From Lentisphaerae bacterium ADurb.Bin082 (GTDB lineage Bacteria > Verrucomicrobiota > Lentisphaeria > Oligosphaerales > Oligosphaeraceae), in contig MWEG01000038.1 of NCBI GenBank assembly GCA_002070945.1, positions 1 through 60,369 on the forward strand: a stretch of 60,369 nt of DNA, given 5' to 3'. Both the position numbers and the translations under genes were made by a program. The notes under the pieces were generated by a model. That model saw only the letters and a list, made by a program, of their open reading frames with translations, was not told the DNA's origin and ran no database searches. Of this stretch, positions 36,301 through 45,608 are shown piece by piece; the first letter of the stretch is position 1, and every line of letters starts with the position of its first letter.

Positions 36301-38456
36301 TACATCTGAAAGCCGACGAGAAAACCATCGAGATTCACCCACGCAAATCAGGCACCATCCTGCTCGAATTCGATGCACCCATTTTCGGATGTGGGCAAAA
36401 TAAACTTGAGCTGACGTCCACAACCCACACAGGCGGAAATTCCTTCGCCCAAAACAAACTTTTCAGTATTCGTAATACAGGAGTAAGCAACATGATTCAA
36501 TTTCCGCAATGGGGCTGTTTTTTTGATTTTCACACGATGCCGAGCTGCCCGCAGGTAGGTGAAAACTTTGACGTTGGGCAATTCATCAAGGAACTCAAGT
36601 CCGCCAACATTGACTTCATTGTTTTTCCTGCCCGCTGCAATCTGGGCATGGCCTATTACAACACACGGAAAGGCATACGTCATCCCAGTCTCGAATATGA
36701 TCTTTTTGGCAGGATTCTCGAGGCTTGTCGCCAGGCCGGCATCCGGTGCAGCGCCTATCTCAATGTCGGCCTCAGCCACGAGGAAGGACTTAGGCATCGG
36801 GACTGGCTGACCACCTGGCCGGACGGCAGCGCCTATAAGGGGGACCGCATGAATAATTTTTTCCGGCGCATGTGTTACAATTCCCCTTATGCAGACCATT
36901 TCTGCAGCATGTTGCAGGAACTCACCGACGAATATGCCCCTGATGGCTTTTTCTTTGACTGCGCAACCATCAATCCCTGCATTGGCTGTGAATGCATCCG
37001 GGAAATGAAGGAGCGCGGCATCGATTGGCAGAATGAAAAAGCCGTCTTCGAGTTTGCCCGGCTTTCCCGCGACCGTTTTTGTCAGCGCATAGCAAACCAA
37101 ATCAAGCAGGCCAATCCGAACGCATTGCTCTATTTTAATGGCTTGACCTTCCAACAACAGGCGGACTTGGGCAATTACCTGGAATTTGAAGCCCTTGGGC
37201 GAGCCATTTATGAGTCCCTGCCGGTGAAGGCACATTATGCACGCAAATTAAACAAGCCCGTCCTGAACATGATCGGGCGTTTCCACAAAAGCTGGGCAGA
37301 TTTCGGCGGAATATGCAGCGCCGATGCGCTGGAGTATTTTCTCGGCTATGGCCTGGCCAATACCATGCGCTGCACCGTCGGAGACCATTTCCATCCCAGA
37401 GGGGATATCCAAAAGCCGGTCTTTGATCTGATCCGGACGGTCTACGGAAAATTGCAGCGTTTTTCTGATTGCTACCAGGATGCGGAGGCAGTCACAGAAT
37501 TTGCCCTGCTCACTCCCGAATATGCCTTTGACTACAGCACCCTGGATGGTCAGAAAGCGCTCTTTGCCTTGTGGGGAGCGGCACAAATGTTCGATCAGAT
37601 GCACTTGCTGTATGATGTCATCACACCGGACATGGATTTTTCCGCATATCGGGTGCTGGTCTTACTCGATGAAACTCGAATCGATCCGCAGACAGCCGAG
37701 CGCATCAAGGAGTTCCTGCAAAATGGCGGGAAGGTCTTTTGCTGCGGGCAGGGCGGCCTGGCGCTGGGCAGCGATCAGATGCTGCTGCCCTTGCCGGTGC
37801 AATGCCAGGGAACAAGCCCATGCAATCCCGCTTATATTTCAGTCAAAGCCGAGGTTTGCCCGGAATTTCCGGAGATGCCGGTAACTCTGTATCATCAAGG
37901 CATGTCCTACCGTGCTCAGCCTGGTGCTGACATCCTGGCCAGCATTATCAAGCCTATGGTGGAACATGGCTGGGATGGTGAACATGGCAACTATTACACG
38001 CCCCCAGACAAGGAGAATGGCGACGCGGCAGTGATTGAATCCGACAACGGAATCCTTTTTTCGCATCCGCTTTTTCAAACCTACCGGGAATGCAGCCAGC
38101 CTTGCTTTCTGCAATTGACAAAAACGCTTCTGAAACGCCTGCTCCCCGAGTCAATTCTCGAAATCCGCAATTTTCCAGGGTATTGCCGGACGACGCTGAC
38201 TCGCCAGAAAAACCGCCTGCACCTGCATTTGATGAATTTCCACCCGGAATCGCCAAGCCCCTCCGTGGTTCTGGTCGAACCGCCAGGTGTGTTGACCGGA
38301 ATCGAAGTGCGCCTGAATATGCAGGACAAAACCCCAACGCGCATTTACTGGGCCGACACGGGGAAGGAACTCCCCTGGCAGAAAACGGACAGGCAAATCC
38401 AGTTCGAAATAGACCGCCTGCAGGGCTATCAGGTGCTCACAATCGAATTTGTGTGA
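33390..38456 (+). CDS. Very large two-part glycosidase-like protein (apparent fusion)
   Basis: 1,688-residue frame. Part 1 (about 1-1030) starts with a beta-sandwich and contains a long helical region typical of alpha/alpha-barrel glycosidases ([40 protein letters not shown]). Part 2 (about 1035-1688) has a TIM-barrel glycosidase-like region ([36 protein letters not shown]) and a GH42-like trimerisation-type domain ([20 protein letters not shown]). At the junction AGGAG stands 8 nt before an internal in-frame ATG at 36492, as at a normal gene start. Two genes may therefore have been joined, naturally or by an indel. No signal peptide is seen at ATG 33390 and its ribosome-binding site is weak. 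Confidence 0.7.
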   Translation: MSLDNVSYYDFDSEIKVKNWTPVSIGEDSFSFRSEFEASAGEYLLFLRLAFGVVDAPRIVFRKITLNGSTFDSAAAPAVYTAKGGGSRKGIEVTLQEGANTIEIEGIGPTAYINDFMNIAVSFGKPQTKVAPTAKFHAEFVLPEPVFPEPGKVLLPGGFIPGIGCTESPGRFGFSKGDGVLDCAMPTLGCIDKMYMCGHPQYQKPFRWNYSTLPEGAPHHGTYVPANTGIDGDEVKINHLSVRWTTEFIDEKFACTYSLASPGIITERESGSMRISGLEFAGNYQYAMLPRANSKIEVTSLRDIADIRLGANWMLLFGCTEFPDIPLLLVFQKQPENMRLKFSERTGRLAEIAFENCPLLISATPFGFESFQPIPPEDSAFLHRAAVRCRFWSRAFLAYPVRCEEYFKNDYAAKKTTILQKFSYRYIADAWGTAPLELAPIPPAAQLSGLLETTDQVDFEFPTKYGNLTGAFGNQSSYALPFMPSARKFPLKDKSSDALKKLLEDGLDSYFDFVTSFPDTFQAYPYAGSLMEPFALTTSLLFFMDESHRERLRTLVGERLEKACDPERDYNYAVINHGFMMKTEPDDEQLKKIYADPAMAYKRLWNWYLRSEPFTGIKFHICYLNVCFLSSGAIKDGTPEEIAALKIPLIENDWGVGLAFYYMHLCALASGDFASIRKNWPLLKSVYSFFEKMHDWACLGTGYSDNAILWVEGANYGAFTSFIQMAEAVGDRETMEKAQYMAAKQFALRMAIVRSARQHFCKYYKVEPWDITRIFTEEMNPQWQYQGVPHHLGKKRFRSEGVYTLTTEGMYPEFFEGLRQFLPDEAKTIMTKLGSWLHEDAADSVKHSWSDMQKTACYLIDLALDENASSEKLKEEIAFAKSIGLLMTKWRGIHIFSRRLPEHYFETQLLAWDAMKEHPVWLEYWYGLKIESAEWDGKFAEISFQTTDSNAVLRFGIRKKPLTVTENGERLHLKADEKTIEIHPRKSGTILLEFDAPIFGCGQNKLELTSTTHTGGNSFAQNKLFSIRNTGVSNMIQFPQWGCFFDFHTMPSCPQVGENFDVGQFIKELKSANIDFIVFPARCNLGMAYYNTRKGIRHPSLEYDLFGRILEACRQAGIRCSAYLNVGLSHEEGLRHRDWLTTWPDGSAYKGDRMNNFFRRMCYNSPYADHFCSMLQELTDEYAPDGFFFDCATINPCIGCECIREMKERGIDWQNEKAVFEFARLSRDRFCQRIANQIKQANPNALLYFNGLTFQQQADLGNYLEFEALGRAIYESLPVKAHYARKLNKPVLNMIGRFHKSWADFGGICSADALEYFLGYGLANTMRCTVGDHFHPRGDIQKPVFDLIRTVYGKLQRFSDCYQDAEAVTEFALLTPEYAFDYSTLDGQKALFALWGAAQMFDQMHLLYDVITPDMDFSAYRVLVLLDETRIDPQTAERIKEFLQNGGKVFCCGQGGLALGSDQMLLPLPVQCQGTSPCNPAYISVKAEVCPEFPEMPVTLYHQGMSYRAQPGADILASIIKPMVEHGWDGEHGNYYTPPDKENGDAAVIESDNGILFSHPLFQTYRECSQPCFLQLTKTLLKRLLPESILEIRNFPGYCRTTLTRQKNRLHLHLMNFHPESPSPSVVLVEPPGVLTGIEVRLNMQDKTPTRIYWADTGKELPWQKTDRQIQFEIDRLQGYQVLTIEFV

Positions 38457-38575
38457 AAAAGGGGGCAGGGGGCAGGGCACGTCCATCGTGTTCACTCTTG
38501 TTCCTGTCCATCGTCCATAAATTTCCTGAACTGTTTTGTTGTTTCAGTCGAGAAAAAGCAAGGAGAAATGATGCT

Positions 38576-39310
38576 ATGCCAAACAAGAAAGTCTTTACAT
38601 TAATTGAACTGCTCGTCGTGATCGCCATCATTGCGATTCTGGCCTCGATGCTGCTGCCGGTGTTGGGTAAGGCGCGGGAGAAAGGAAATGCCACTTATTG
38701 CGCCGGCAATCTCCGTCAGATGGGTGTTGCATTCTCCATGTATTTTGATGATAACAATGACCAGTTCATGCTGAATGCTGCAAGAAACCGTTTCTATATT
38801 ATGCAAAGCTGGATCGTCCGCCTCTTCGAGTATACCGGTGCCGGCAACCTCGAGGAAAGAGTGGCGCAATACAACGCATCCTACTATGTGTTCCGGATGC
38901 CGAAGAATTTTTTGTGTCCGACGATGACCAATTGCAAGAAGCCACAATATTCATCGCATCTTTGCTACGGCGCCAATCAGTCCCTTCTTGTCCAAGCGGT
39001 GCGCAACGGCATCAGCTGTCCACCTAGGCTGCCACAGGTTCCCTTTCCCACGGATCATCTGCTGGTTGCCGATATGGATGCCATCGGCGCGTATGAAGTT
39101 AACGGGCACTACCTGGTCTCGAACGCCACCCTCCCTTACATCGGCAACGGCTATTTTCCCCGGGCGGCGCATGGCAATTCGACCAATGTACTTTTCGTGG
39201 TCGGCAATGTGCGCACAGTACGACAGCTGGCCCTGGTGTCGGAATCCGGGGTCGCACGTTTGCCATGGAACAATGATCTCCTGCGAAGTATTCTCCCACC
39301 AAGATATTGA
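38576..39310 (+). CDS. Type II pseudopilin-like protein (2), decayed H-X9-DG
   Basis: 244-residue pseudopilin with leader [18 protein letters not shown] and hydrophobic helix. The C-terminal signature is altered: [12 protein letters not shown] has Val in place of the Asp of H-X9-DG. AAGCAAGGAGAAATGATGCT precedes ATG 38576, nearly the same leader as in pseudopilin 1, indicating duplication of gene plus upstream region. A longer in-frame start far upstream overlaps the fusion gene and is rejected. It lies 51 bp upstream of an exported CBM9-type enzyme. Confidence 0.85.
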   Translation: MPNKKVFTLIELLVVIAIIAILASMLLPVLGKAREKGNATYCAGNLRQMGVAFSMYFDDNNDQFMLNAARNRFYIMQSWIVRLFEYTGAGNLEERVAQYNASYYVFRMPKNFLCPTMTNCKKPQYSSHLCYGANQSLLVQAVRNGISCPPRLPQVPFPTDHLLVADMDAIGAYEVNGHYLVSNATLPYIGNGYFPRAAHGNSTNVLFVVGNVRTVRQLALVSESGVARLPWNNDLLRSILPPRY

Positions 39311-39361
39311 CGCCGTGTTTTCATTTCAGCTGTGCCTAGTTGTTCAAACAAAGGAGTCTGT

Positions 39362-42300
39362 ATGCGCATTCACCTGTTTTCGGTTATGTTTCTGAGCTCC
39401 CTGATGCTACTGGCGGCCAACGAAAAGGAGTATCCTGTCTATCGGGTTCTCCGAGCGCCGCAGATTGACGGTCAGCTGACCGATCATGCTTGGCGCAGGT
39501 TGCCGGAAGGGCGCGGCTTCCGCCTTCTCGATAAAAACAACTCTTTTGTCCTCGACCGCACCACCCGCTTCAAAATCGGCTATGACGACGCCTTTCTCTA
39601 CCTTGCTGTTGATTGCACCGAGCCTGATTTGAAAAATATCCGTGCAGTTGAGACCTATCGCGACGGCTGGGTTTTTGATGATGCCATTGAACTGTTTTTC
39701 CAGCCGGGAGAGGGCGCGCCGTACGTGCAGCTTCTCTGCAATGCCAATGGCGCTCGCTGGGCTAAACGTCAAGGTGCGGAGCGCGAAATCGAACCGCCGG
39801 CTGCCTGGTTGGCCGCCGCTGGTCGCAGCGACACCGGCTGGACGCTCGAAACCGCGATTCCGCTGGATTTGCTCAATTGCCGAGATATCGGCCAGCTGAG
39901 ATTCAATATCGCCAGAAATGTCCCCGCCGAGAAAAAAGACAAGCATCAGTGCTGGGTCAAAGTTCGGCACGGGTTCAATGACACTGGAAGCTTTGCGGTG
40001 CTGCGGAAGCAGGCGTCCAATGGCCCTGCTGATATTGAGCTTGAAGGCTCTGAAATCAACCATGAGTATGACCGGTTTTTATTTTCCCGTTTGAATGATA
40101 TTGCTCGTGGCGGAAAAGGCTGGAAAGAAGTTGAAGCACGCTACTCTGCTGCTCCCGGCTTTGAAAAAGTGCGTGCCATGCAGGAACAGCTCGCCAAAAA
40201 CTGCGCTCAGCTGGCAGCATCCGCCTACGACCGTACCTATGCCGAGTGGCTGAAAATAGTGGCTACCGTCAACACCCGCAGTCGCACCTTGTCGTTCAAG
40301 ATCGACGCGCAAGGTCTTTCCGACGCCGAGTTTCTGGTCAATGGCGTCCCAGTGGCTGCGGAAAACGGCAGTTTTTCCTTTATCATCCAGGAAGGCGTCA
40401 CGGCTATCGCCTTTTCGGCCAAAGCGGCGGATAACGCCAGCCTGAAGTTTATCTGCCCGGAATTTCCTGAACTGGAGCGGCGCTGGGCTTTTGCAGAGAA
40501 TATCTCTGGCAAGGATTGGACTTTGCCAACATTCAATGATCTTGCCTGGAAGCCTTTGCCGGAAAAAATTCCGGCAGGCAATCTGTATTTTCGGCAGCTG
40601 GTTCTCTGGAATCAGAAACATGACGGCCAATTCCGCTGTTTGAACCCTAGTGTTTTTTGCTGGAATTTTTCGCTTGACTCGGTCGAGACGGTGTATTTGA
40701 GCCTGTATTCTCCCACTGGTTTGCCGGTTAACAGCTATGAATTCACCTTTACTTTGCCGCCTGGTTTCCGGTTGCTCGACATGGAGGAGGGCGCACGGCG
40801 CAATCGGCTTAGCTTGGCTCCGGAAAAGGTCGTGGCTGAAGAAAACGCAGCTGGCGCTACGCAATACCGCCTGATTTACAAGGCGCGTGACATTCATGAA
40901 TGGAAGACGGCGGATTCTATTCTTGGCATTTTCAAGGATGCCGACGGCACGCCTGGCGATCAAGGCCAGATTCCCTATGCTCGGCTGATCAACCACAATT
41001 TGACTGAAATCGGCGGTTCTTTGCCATACGCTCTGCTGCCGCCCATCCGCGGTCGGCGGTTGAAAAAAATGCTGATGTCATTCTATAAGGGCGATATGCC
41101 GCAGGCATTGAGCCGGGAGTTGACAGACGCAGTGCTCAAGGATTCCATTCGGTCTGGCATGGATACTTTTATTACCTATCCGATAGCGGGGATGGTCCCG
41201 GATTCCGTTCGGAAGCATGACGGCAAATTGATTATGGGCTACTTGAATCATCCGATTTGGGGTTCTAAACGGATCAATGGCAAAGTAACCGACCTGTTCC
41301 GGGAGCATCCGGAGCTGTTCTGCCTATACTACACCGGTGAACGCAAAACAGACCTGGACCCAAGCATCGCCCCACACAAGCAGCAAATTCAGTTCTGCCC
41401 GAGCCTGGTCAATGGAAAATATCAGCAGGAATTTTACCAGGCTGTGCTGGGGGATTACCGTGAGTTTTTTTTCAAGAATTATCCGCAGGCCGAATATGTC
41501 TTCCTTAACTGGGAGCAGGAACCCTGGACCGGCAATATCTATACCAGGAGCACTAATCCGTCCGGAGCCTTCTGCTTTTGCCCGCTCTGCAAGGAGAAAT
41601 TCCGTGAATATGCAAAACTGCCCCCAGACGCGGACCTCTCCAATGAAAATCTGTTCAAAAATTATTATGAGCAATGGCGTTCCTTCCGCTACAGCCAAGA
41701 TGCTGCAACCCACGCCATTGTCATGAAGGCGCTTCAGGATTTAGGAAAAAAAGCGTATTTCTACTCCTGGAGCAATCATTTCGGATATTGGGAAGCAGCA
41801 AAAAATATCCCCTTTGATGTTTTTCTGGGCTGTCCGGGCAATGGCACTGCCGATGGGCGGCAGCAGTGGAAAATGGATGAATATATGAAATTCCATCAGG
41901 GAAAACTCGGACGAAAAAATATCGCTGGGCAGCGCTTTATCTTTTTCCCGCAGACCAACCGCTGGGATACCGAGAAAGTCGAAGGTTGGTTGAAATTTAG
42001 CGTGATGAGCGAAGACGGCTACATTCATCCAGAGACCTGGAAATGGCAGCTGATCCGAATCCTGGCGACCATGCAGGGCGGATGCGACCTGCAAAATCCA
42101 TTGGAAATGGTCAGCGGATGCAAATATTATATCGGCGAAGCAACCAGAATGGTCGCACGATACGAAAATATTTTTTATGACGGCCAGCGCCATGACGCCC
42201 TGGCAGTTTCGGAACAGATTGCTTATCCGGATTTGCTGGTGCTTACCCGTAAAAACGAAAGGTTGGTTCTGCTGTTCAATGAATCCGATGAGCCGAAGAC

Positions 42301-42451
42301 CGTGACTGTGCGCAATCTGTCCCTGACCGGCGAAGAGGTTGCCCGGGCTTTTTATGCCGGCACAAGATTGCCGCAGGCCGGAGAATTCAGCATCACCATA
42401 CCGGCGAACGACGTCGAAGTCGTGCACATTGAATTAGTATTTATTGAGTGA
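39362..42451 (+). CDS. Exported CBM9-like / glycosidase-like protein
   Basis: 1,029-residue protein with signal peptide (MRIHLFSVMFLSSLMLLAA). Residues ~25-215 form a CBM9-like module (APQIDGQLTDHAWRRLPEG, RFKIGYDDAFLYLAVDC, DDAIELFFQPG). A beta-rich middle follows, then a TIM-barrel-like region (DTFITYPIAGMVPD, YVFLNWEQEPWTGN, FCFCPLCKEKFREYA) with candidate acid residues in NWEQEPW. ATG at 39362 has AAAGGAG upstream; ATG-like starts further left precede the signal peptide and are rejected. It follows pseudopilin 2 by 51 bp and precedes a small exported protein by 13 bp. Probably degrades or binds an extracellular glycan; family of the catalytic part is not certain. Confidence 0.75.
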   Translation: MRIHLFSVMFLSSLMLLAANEKEYPVYRVLRAPQIDGQLTDHAWRRLPEGRGFRLLDKNNSFVLDRTTRFKIGYDDAFLYLAVDCTEPDLKNIRAVETYRDGWVFDDAIELFFQPGEGAPYVQLLCNANGARWAKRQGAEREIEPPAAWLAAAGRSDTGWTLETAIPLDLLNCRDIGQLRFNIARNVPAEKKDKHQCWVKVRHGFNDTGSFAVLRKQASNGPADIELEGSEINHEYDRFLFSRLNDIARGGKGWKEVEARYSAAPGFEKVRAMQEQLAKNCAQLAASAYDRTYAEWLKIVATVNTRSRTLSFKIDAQGLSDAEFLVNGVPVAAENGSFSFIIQEGVTAIAFSAKAADNASLKFICPEFPELERRWAFAENISGKDWTLPTFNDLAWKPLPEKIPAGNLYFRQLVLWNQKHDGQFRCLNPSVFCWNFSLDSVETVYLSLYSPTGLPVNSYEFTFTLPPGFRLLDMEEGARRNRLSLAPEKVVAEENAAGATQYRLIYKARDIHEWKTADSILGIFKDADGTPGDQGQIPYARLINHNLTEIGGSLPYALLPPIRGRRLKKMLMSFYKGDMPQALSRELTDAVLKDSIRSGMDTFITYPIAGMVPDSVRKHDGKLIMGYLNHPIWGSKRINGKVTDLFREHPELFCLYYTGERKTDLDPSIAPHKQQIQFCPSLVNGKYQQEFYQAVLGDYREFFFKNYPQAEYVFLNWEQEPWTGNIYTRSTNPSGAFCFCPLCKEKFREYAKLPPDADLSNENLFKNYYEQWRSFRYSQDAATHAIVMKALQDLGKKAYFYSWSNHFGYWEAAKNIPFDVFLGCPGNGTADGRQQWKMDEYMKFHQGKLGRKNIAGQRFIFFPQTNRWDTEKVEGWLKFSVMSEDGYIHPETWKWQLIRILATMQGGCDLQNPLEMVSGCKYYIGEATRMVARYENIFYDGQRHDALAVSEQIAYPDLLVLTRKNERLVLLFNESDEPKTVTVRNLSLTGEEVARAFYAGTRLPQAGEFSITIPANDVEVVHIELVFIE

Positions 42452-42464
42452 GGGAAATAACTAT

Positions 42465-43019
42465 ATGCGTAAGAAAGTGTTAGCCATGCTGGCAGGCCTA
42501 TTCCTCCTGCAAGTGCTGACTGCCGCTGAGATTGAAATTCTGGAAATCAAAAACGACAACTCATTCGACCAGGTGGTCAATTACTGGTGTGCCAACGAAG
42601 GGATGATGAAGCAGCGTCCCGGAGGCGCCATCAGCCGGGAAGACGGCGGCATTACCGGCGCCTGCATGAAAATCACCAATACGGAAGAGAGCCTCACTGC
42701 TTTGTACTCCCGCGCCCTGATGCCTGTCGAAACCAGCGAAGATGTCTTCAAGCTGTCATTTTACGTCAAAGGAAAAGGGAAATTTCGAGTAGGATTTTAC
42801 ACGTATTCCAAGGAGAAAAAATTCATCAGCACCTTCTTTTCTCCACCGACTTCGCTGGATTCAACGGATTGGGTCCGCCAGAATTATACGATTCCTGTCG
42901 CAACACTCAGAGGGGAGGTCGGAAACGTCCGAATCGCCATAGAAGTCCCGCCCGGCTTGGCGGAATTGTATTTCGATGATTTCTCCGGACATCGCGAGAC
43001 GCCGTTGCCAGAACAGTAA
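42465..43019 (+). CDS. Small exported carbohydrate-binding-like protein
   Basis: 184-residue protein with signal peptide (KKVLAMLAGLFLLQVLTAA) and a single beta-sandwich-like domain (LTALYSRALMP, FKLSFYVKGKGKFRVGFYTY, AELYFDDFSG) that resembles CBM4/CBM9/CBM22-type jelly rolls. GAGTGAGGGA upstream of ATG 42465 supplies the ribosome-binding site, 13 bp after the CBM9-like gene, so it belongs to the same operon. Likely a stand-alone sugar-binding accessory protein. Confidence 0.7.
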   Translation: MRKKVLAMLAGLFLLQVLTAAEIEILEIKNDNSFDQVVNYWCANEGMMKQRPGGAISREDGGITGACMKITNTEESLTALYSRALMPVETSEDVFKLSFYVKGKGKFRVGFYTYSKEKKFISTFFSPPTSLDSTDWVRQNYTIPVATLRGEVGNVRIAIEVPPGLAELYFDDFSGHRETPLPEQ

Positions 43020-43056
43020 AAAAGAACATAGCGCGGGTAGAAGCCTACAACCTTTT

Positions 43057-43079
43057 TTAACCACGAAAGAACACGAAAT
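43057..43079 (+). repeat. AACCACGAAAG-type interspersed repeat
   Basis: TTAACCACGAAAGAACACGA sits between the small exported protein and the amidohydrolase pair. Related in reverse to the element near 7606-7640. Confidence 0.4.
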
Positions 43080-43123
43080 TTTTACCGATAGTTTTTGCCC
43101 CCAAAAAACAGGAAGGAGCTTTG

Positions 43124-43891
43124 GTGGCCATGACTTCCAGTAAATTAGCAGTTGAGCGGCTTTTTGCCTGCGATGCCCTGCTTGGGCGCCCGCCCGCCCT
43201 GATTTACGAGAATGAACCCACCCTGGCCGACATGAAAGCCAGGTTTGAGCGCTTCCCAATCGCACGCGCATTAGTTCGCGGCATGCCAGGACTTTATACT
43301 GACACCTCGCTTGCCAATGCGACACTGCTCGAGAATCTCGCTGGACAGGATGCTTTTGAAGGAGTCTGGATGGTGACTCCTGATGATGCCGCGCCTCAGA
43401 TTGAAGCGATGGCAGCGGCAGGTATGCGCAGTGTCTGGATGAAAGGGGATACGAATTATATCCGCTTTCCGCTGTATCCCTGGTGCTGTGGCGAACTTTT
43501 TGACATTCTCCAAGAGAAGCGCATTCCGCTTCTTCTGAGCTGGCGGATGATTGAACCTAATGAATTGCATGAAGCGATGAAGGCCTTTCCCAAGATGCGT
43601 GTCATTATTCTTGATGGCGCACGGCTTGGGCGTCAGGTCATGGTTGAGGCGCTTCTCAAAACGCACCCAGAGCTGTATTTCTGCTTTTCTACTTCATTTT
43701 CTCTGCATGGCGGCTATTCTGAACTTTGTAAGCGCTATGGCATTCATCGCTGGGTATGGGGTTGCGGATACCCCGACAGCGAGGAAGGCGCCAGTGTGAC
43801 TGGGCTTTTTTATTCCGGCATTGAGCAGGAAGCCCTGGAAGCAGTAGCGCATGGGAACATCGAAAGATTGCTTAGCGAGGTGCAAATATGA
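43124..43891 (+). CDS. Amidohydrolase-2-like protein lacking metal ligands
   Basis: About 255 residues, similar in layout to the next gene, but the N-terminal HxH of amidohydrolase-2 enzymes is replaced: FACDALLGRPP stands where the partner reads VVDSHAHIGTGP. Later positions also lack the usual His (ILDGARLG for LGHAGS) and the Asp motif is changed (WGCGYPDSE). It is therefore likely a non-catalytic or pseudo-enzyme subunit of a heteromer. GTG at 43124 follows GGAAGGAG by 5 nt; ATG at 43130 is an alternative. Its stop overlaps the next start by 4 nt (ATGA), so both subunits are co-translated. Confidence 0.75.
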   Translation: MAMTSSKLAVERLFACDALLGRPPALIYENEPTLADMKARFERFPIARALVRGMPGLYTDTSLANATLLENLAGQDAFEGVWMVTPDDAAPQIEAMAAAGMRSVWMKGDTNYIRFPLYPWCCGELFDILQEKRIPLLLSWRMIEPNELHEAMKAFPKMRVIILDGARLGRQVMVEALLKTHPELYFCFSTSFSLHGGYSELCKRYGIHRWVWGCGYPDSEEGASVTGLFYSGIEQEALEAVAHGNIERLLSEVQI

Positions 43892-44691
43892 AACACGATA
43901 TCCTGGAACAACAAGCGCTGGCTGGACTTCCGCTTGAATGTTATGTGGTCGACTCCCATGCGCATATCGGCACGGGGCCGTCTTTTCCGCTGTATCGCAA
44001 TGATGTAGACTCCTTTATCGAGTCGATGGATCGCATCGGCTGCGATGTCTGCTGCATAAGCCCGTATGCCGGTCTGAAAAACTATGCTGACATCGGATTG
44101 CGCGAGATTGTCGCCGCCGTAGAACGCTATCCCGACCGCATTTTCGGCTATATCACCGCTGATGTAGGCTATCCGGAGAGCATTGAACGGCAAATCAAGA
44201 CAGGCTTGGCGGCTGGCCTCACAGCAATGAAAATCCATGTTTCCTCCGCAAGGCTTCCTTACTCGCATCCCAATTACGTGAAATTATTTGAACTGGCCAA
44301 CGAGCATGCGCTGCCGATTTTAATCCATACGTGGGGCGCTGAGCTTCCTGACCTTGAGCCGCTGTTTCCGCGCTATCCAAAGATTACCTTTGTGCTGGGC
44401 CATGCGGGCAGCTGCCAACGCGAAAAATATGCGGAATTGGCGCTTCGGTATGACAATGTGTGCCTTGAACTGTGCTTTTCAGCAAGCCCGAAAGGAATAG
44501 TCGAGTATTTTGTGCGAAGAGGCTTAGTAGATAAAATGCTCTGGGGCAGTGACACCAATTTCTATAGCTGCGAACATCAAATCGGACGAGTCGTTTTTGC
44601 GGATATCGACCTCGGGGACAAATATAAGATACTGGGACGGAATGCGGCACGGCTGATTCTCAAAAGGGAGTTGCCTGAATCCTACATCTGA
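43888..44691 (+). CDS. Amidohydrolase-2 family metal-dependent hydrolase
   Basis: 267-residue TIM-barrel hydrolase of the amidohydrolase-2 family. HxH at residues 24-26 (VVDSHAHIG), a His in ILIHTWG, LGHAG and WGSDTNFY supply the expected single-metal ligands. Members include decarboxylases and lactonases acting on aromatic or sugar acids. It starts inside the stop of the preceding ligand-less paralogue (4-nt overlap), which suggests a 1:1 complex. Substrate unknown; context suggests sugar-acid or lactone catabolism. Confidence 0.82.
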   Translation: MKHDILEQQALAGLPLECYVVDSHAHIGTGPSFPLYRNDVDSFIESMDRIGCDVCCISPYAGLKNYADIGLREIVAAVERYPDRIFGYITADVGYPESIERQIKTGLAAGLTAMKIHVSSARLPYSHPNYVKLFELANEHALPILIHTWGAELPDLEPLFPRYPKITFVLGHAGSCQREKYAELALRYDNVCLELCFSASPKGIVEYFVRRGLVDKMLWGSDTNFYSCEHQIGRVVFADIDLGDKYKILGRNAARLILKRELPESYI

Positions 44692-44724
44692 AGCGCGATC
44701 AAAACGTAAAAGGAGGAAAACAAA

Positions 44725-45543
44725 ATGAAACAGCAGAGCAGTTGCGGCATGAAGGTGAAATCCGCAAAAAGATTTCAGTCTAACTTTACTTTAATAGAGC
44801 TGCTGGTCGTCATCGCGATTATTGCCATATTGGCGGCGATGCTTCTTCCGGCTCTGAGCAAAGCTCGTGCAAAAGCCATGGATATTTCCTGCGTGAGCAA
44901 TTTGAAGCAAATCCAAATGCTCGTAATAATGTACACACACAACTGGGATGATTGGCTCCCTGCGGTGAACTCGAAGAAATCGGCGGTGACGATGGACGGT
45001 CCCGAATGGTGGTTCACGGCGGCTGAAATACCGGAAGCGTTGCAGAAAGGCTGCCCCGTTGCCACTGGCGCGAAAGCCAAGGACTACGGGTATATGTCGT
45101 ATGGCATGAATATTCGTCTTGGCGGTGGGTTGTTCTACGGCCGGTATGTGCATTTGCAGAGCATTCAATATCCGCAAGATGCTGTGGTTTGCGGCGATTC
45201 TTCATCGCAGGTGGATTACAATGCCTGGTGCACAAACTCGGCTAACGCCCGCGGGGTGGCGATAGATTACCAGATTAGTATGTCATCAGTAGTGCGTTAT
45301 CGGCATGGAGCGAGTCAAATTACGCTTCCGACGACTGACCCATTCTACCGAAGCGGGCGTGAATGCAGGGCAGGAGTATCCTTTTTGGACGGCAGCGCAC
45401 GGGTGATGACGCCATCCGCTCTGGAGGCTGCCTCAGACCGTCCAGCTCTGTCCGGTCACCACTGGGCTTGCAACTATTTCAAGCACTTTTTCATCTGTCA
45501 CCGCGTGCAAGACGTAATAAACGACAGTACCGTGAATTACTGA
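44725..45543 (+). CDS. Type II pseudopilin-like protein (3)
   Basis: 272-residue pseudopilin with an unusually long leader (about 20 residues) before [20 protein letters not shown]. The C-terminal RHGASQI ... [10 protein letters not shown] retains His and DG but with a long insertion between them. AAAGGAGG lies 7 nt before ATG 44725. It is followed after 65 bp by the heparinase-like gene, the third example of this gene order in the window. Confidence 0.85.
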   Translation: MKQQSSCGMKVKSAKRFQSNFTLIELLVVIAIIAILAAMLLPALSKARAKAMDISCVSNLKQIQMLVIMYTHNWDDWLPAVNSKKSAVTMDGPEWWFTAAEIPEALQKGCPVATGAKAKDYGYMSYGMNIRLGGGLFYGRYVHLQSIQYPQDAVVCGDSSSQVDYNAWCTNSANARGVAIDYQISMSSVVRYRHGASQITLPTTDPFYRSGRECRAGVSFLDGSARVMTPSALEAASDRPALSGHHWACNYFKHFFICHRVQDVINDSTVNY

Positions 45544-45608
45544 TTCTGAAAAGCCTGCATTATGGAAAGGCGAACAGACAAACCCACGCCTCAACCAGGA
45601 AAAACCTC

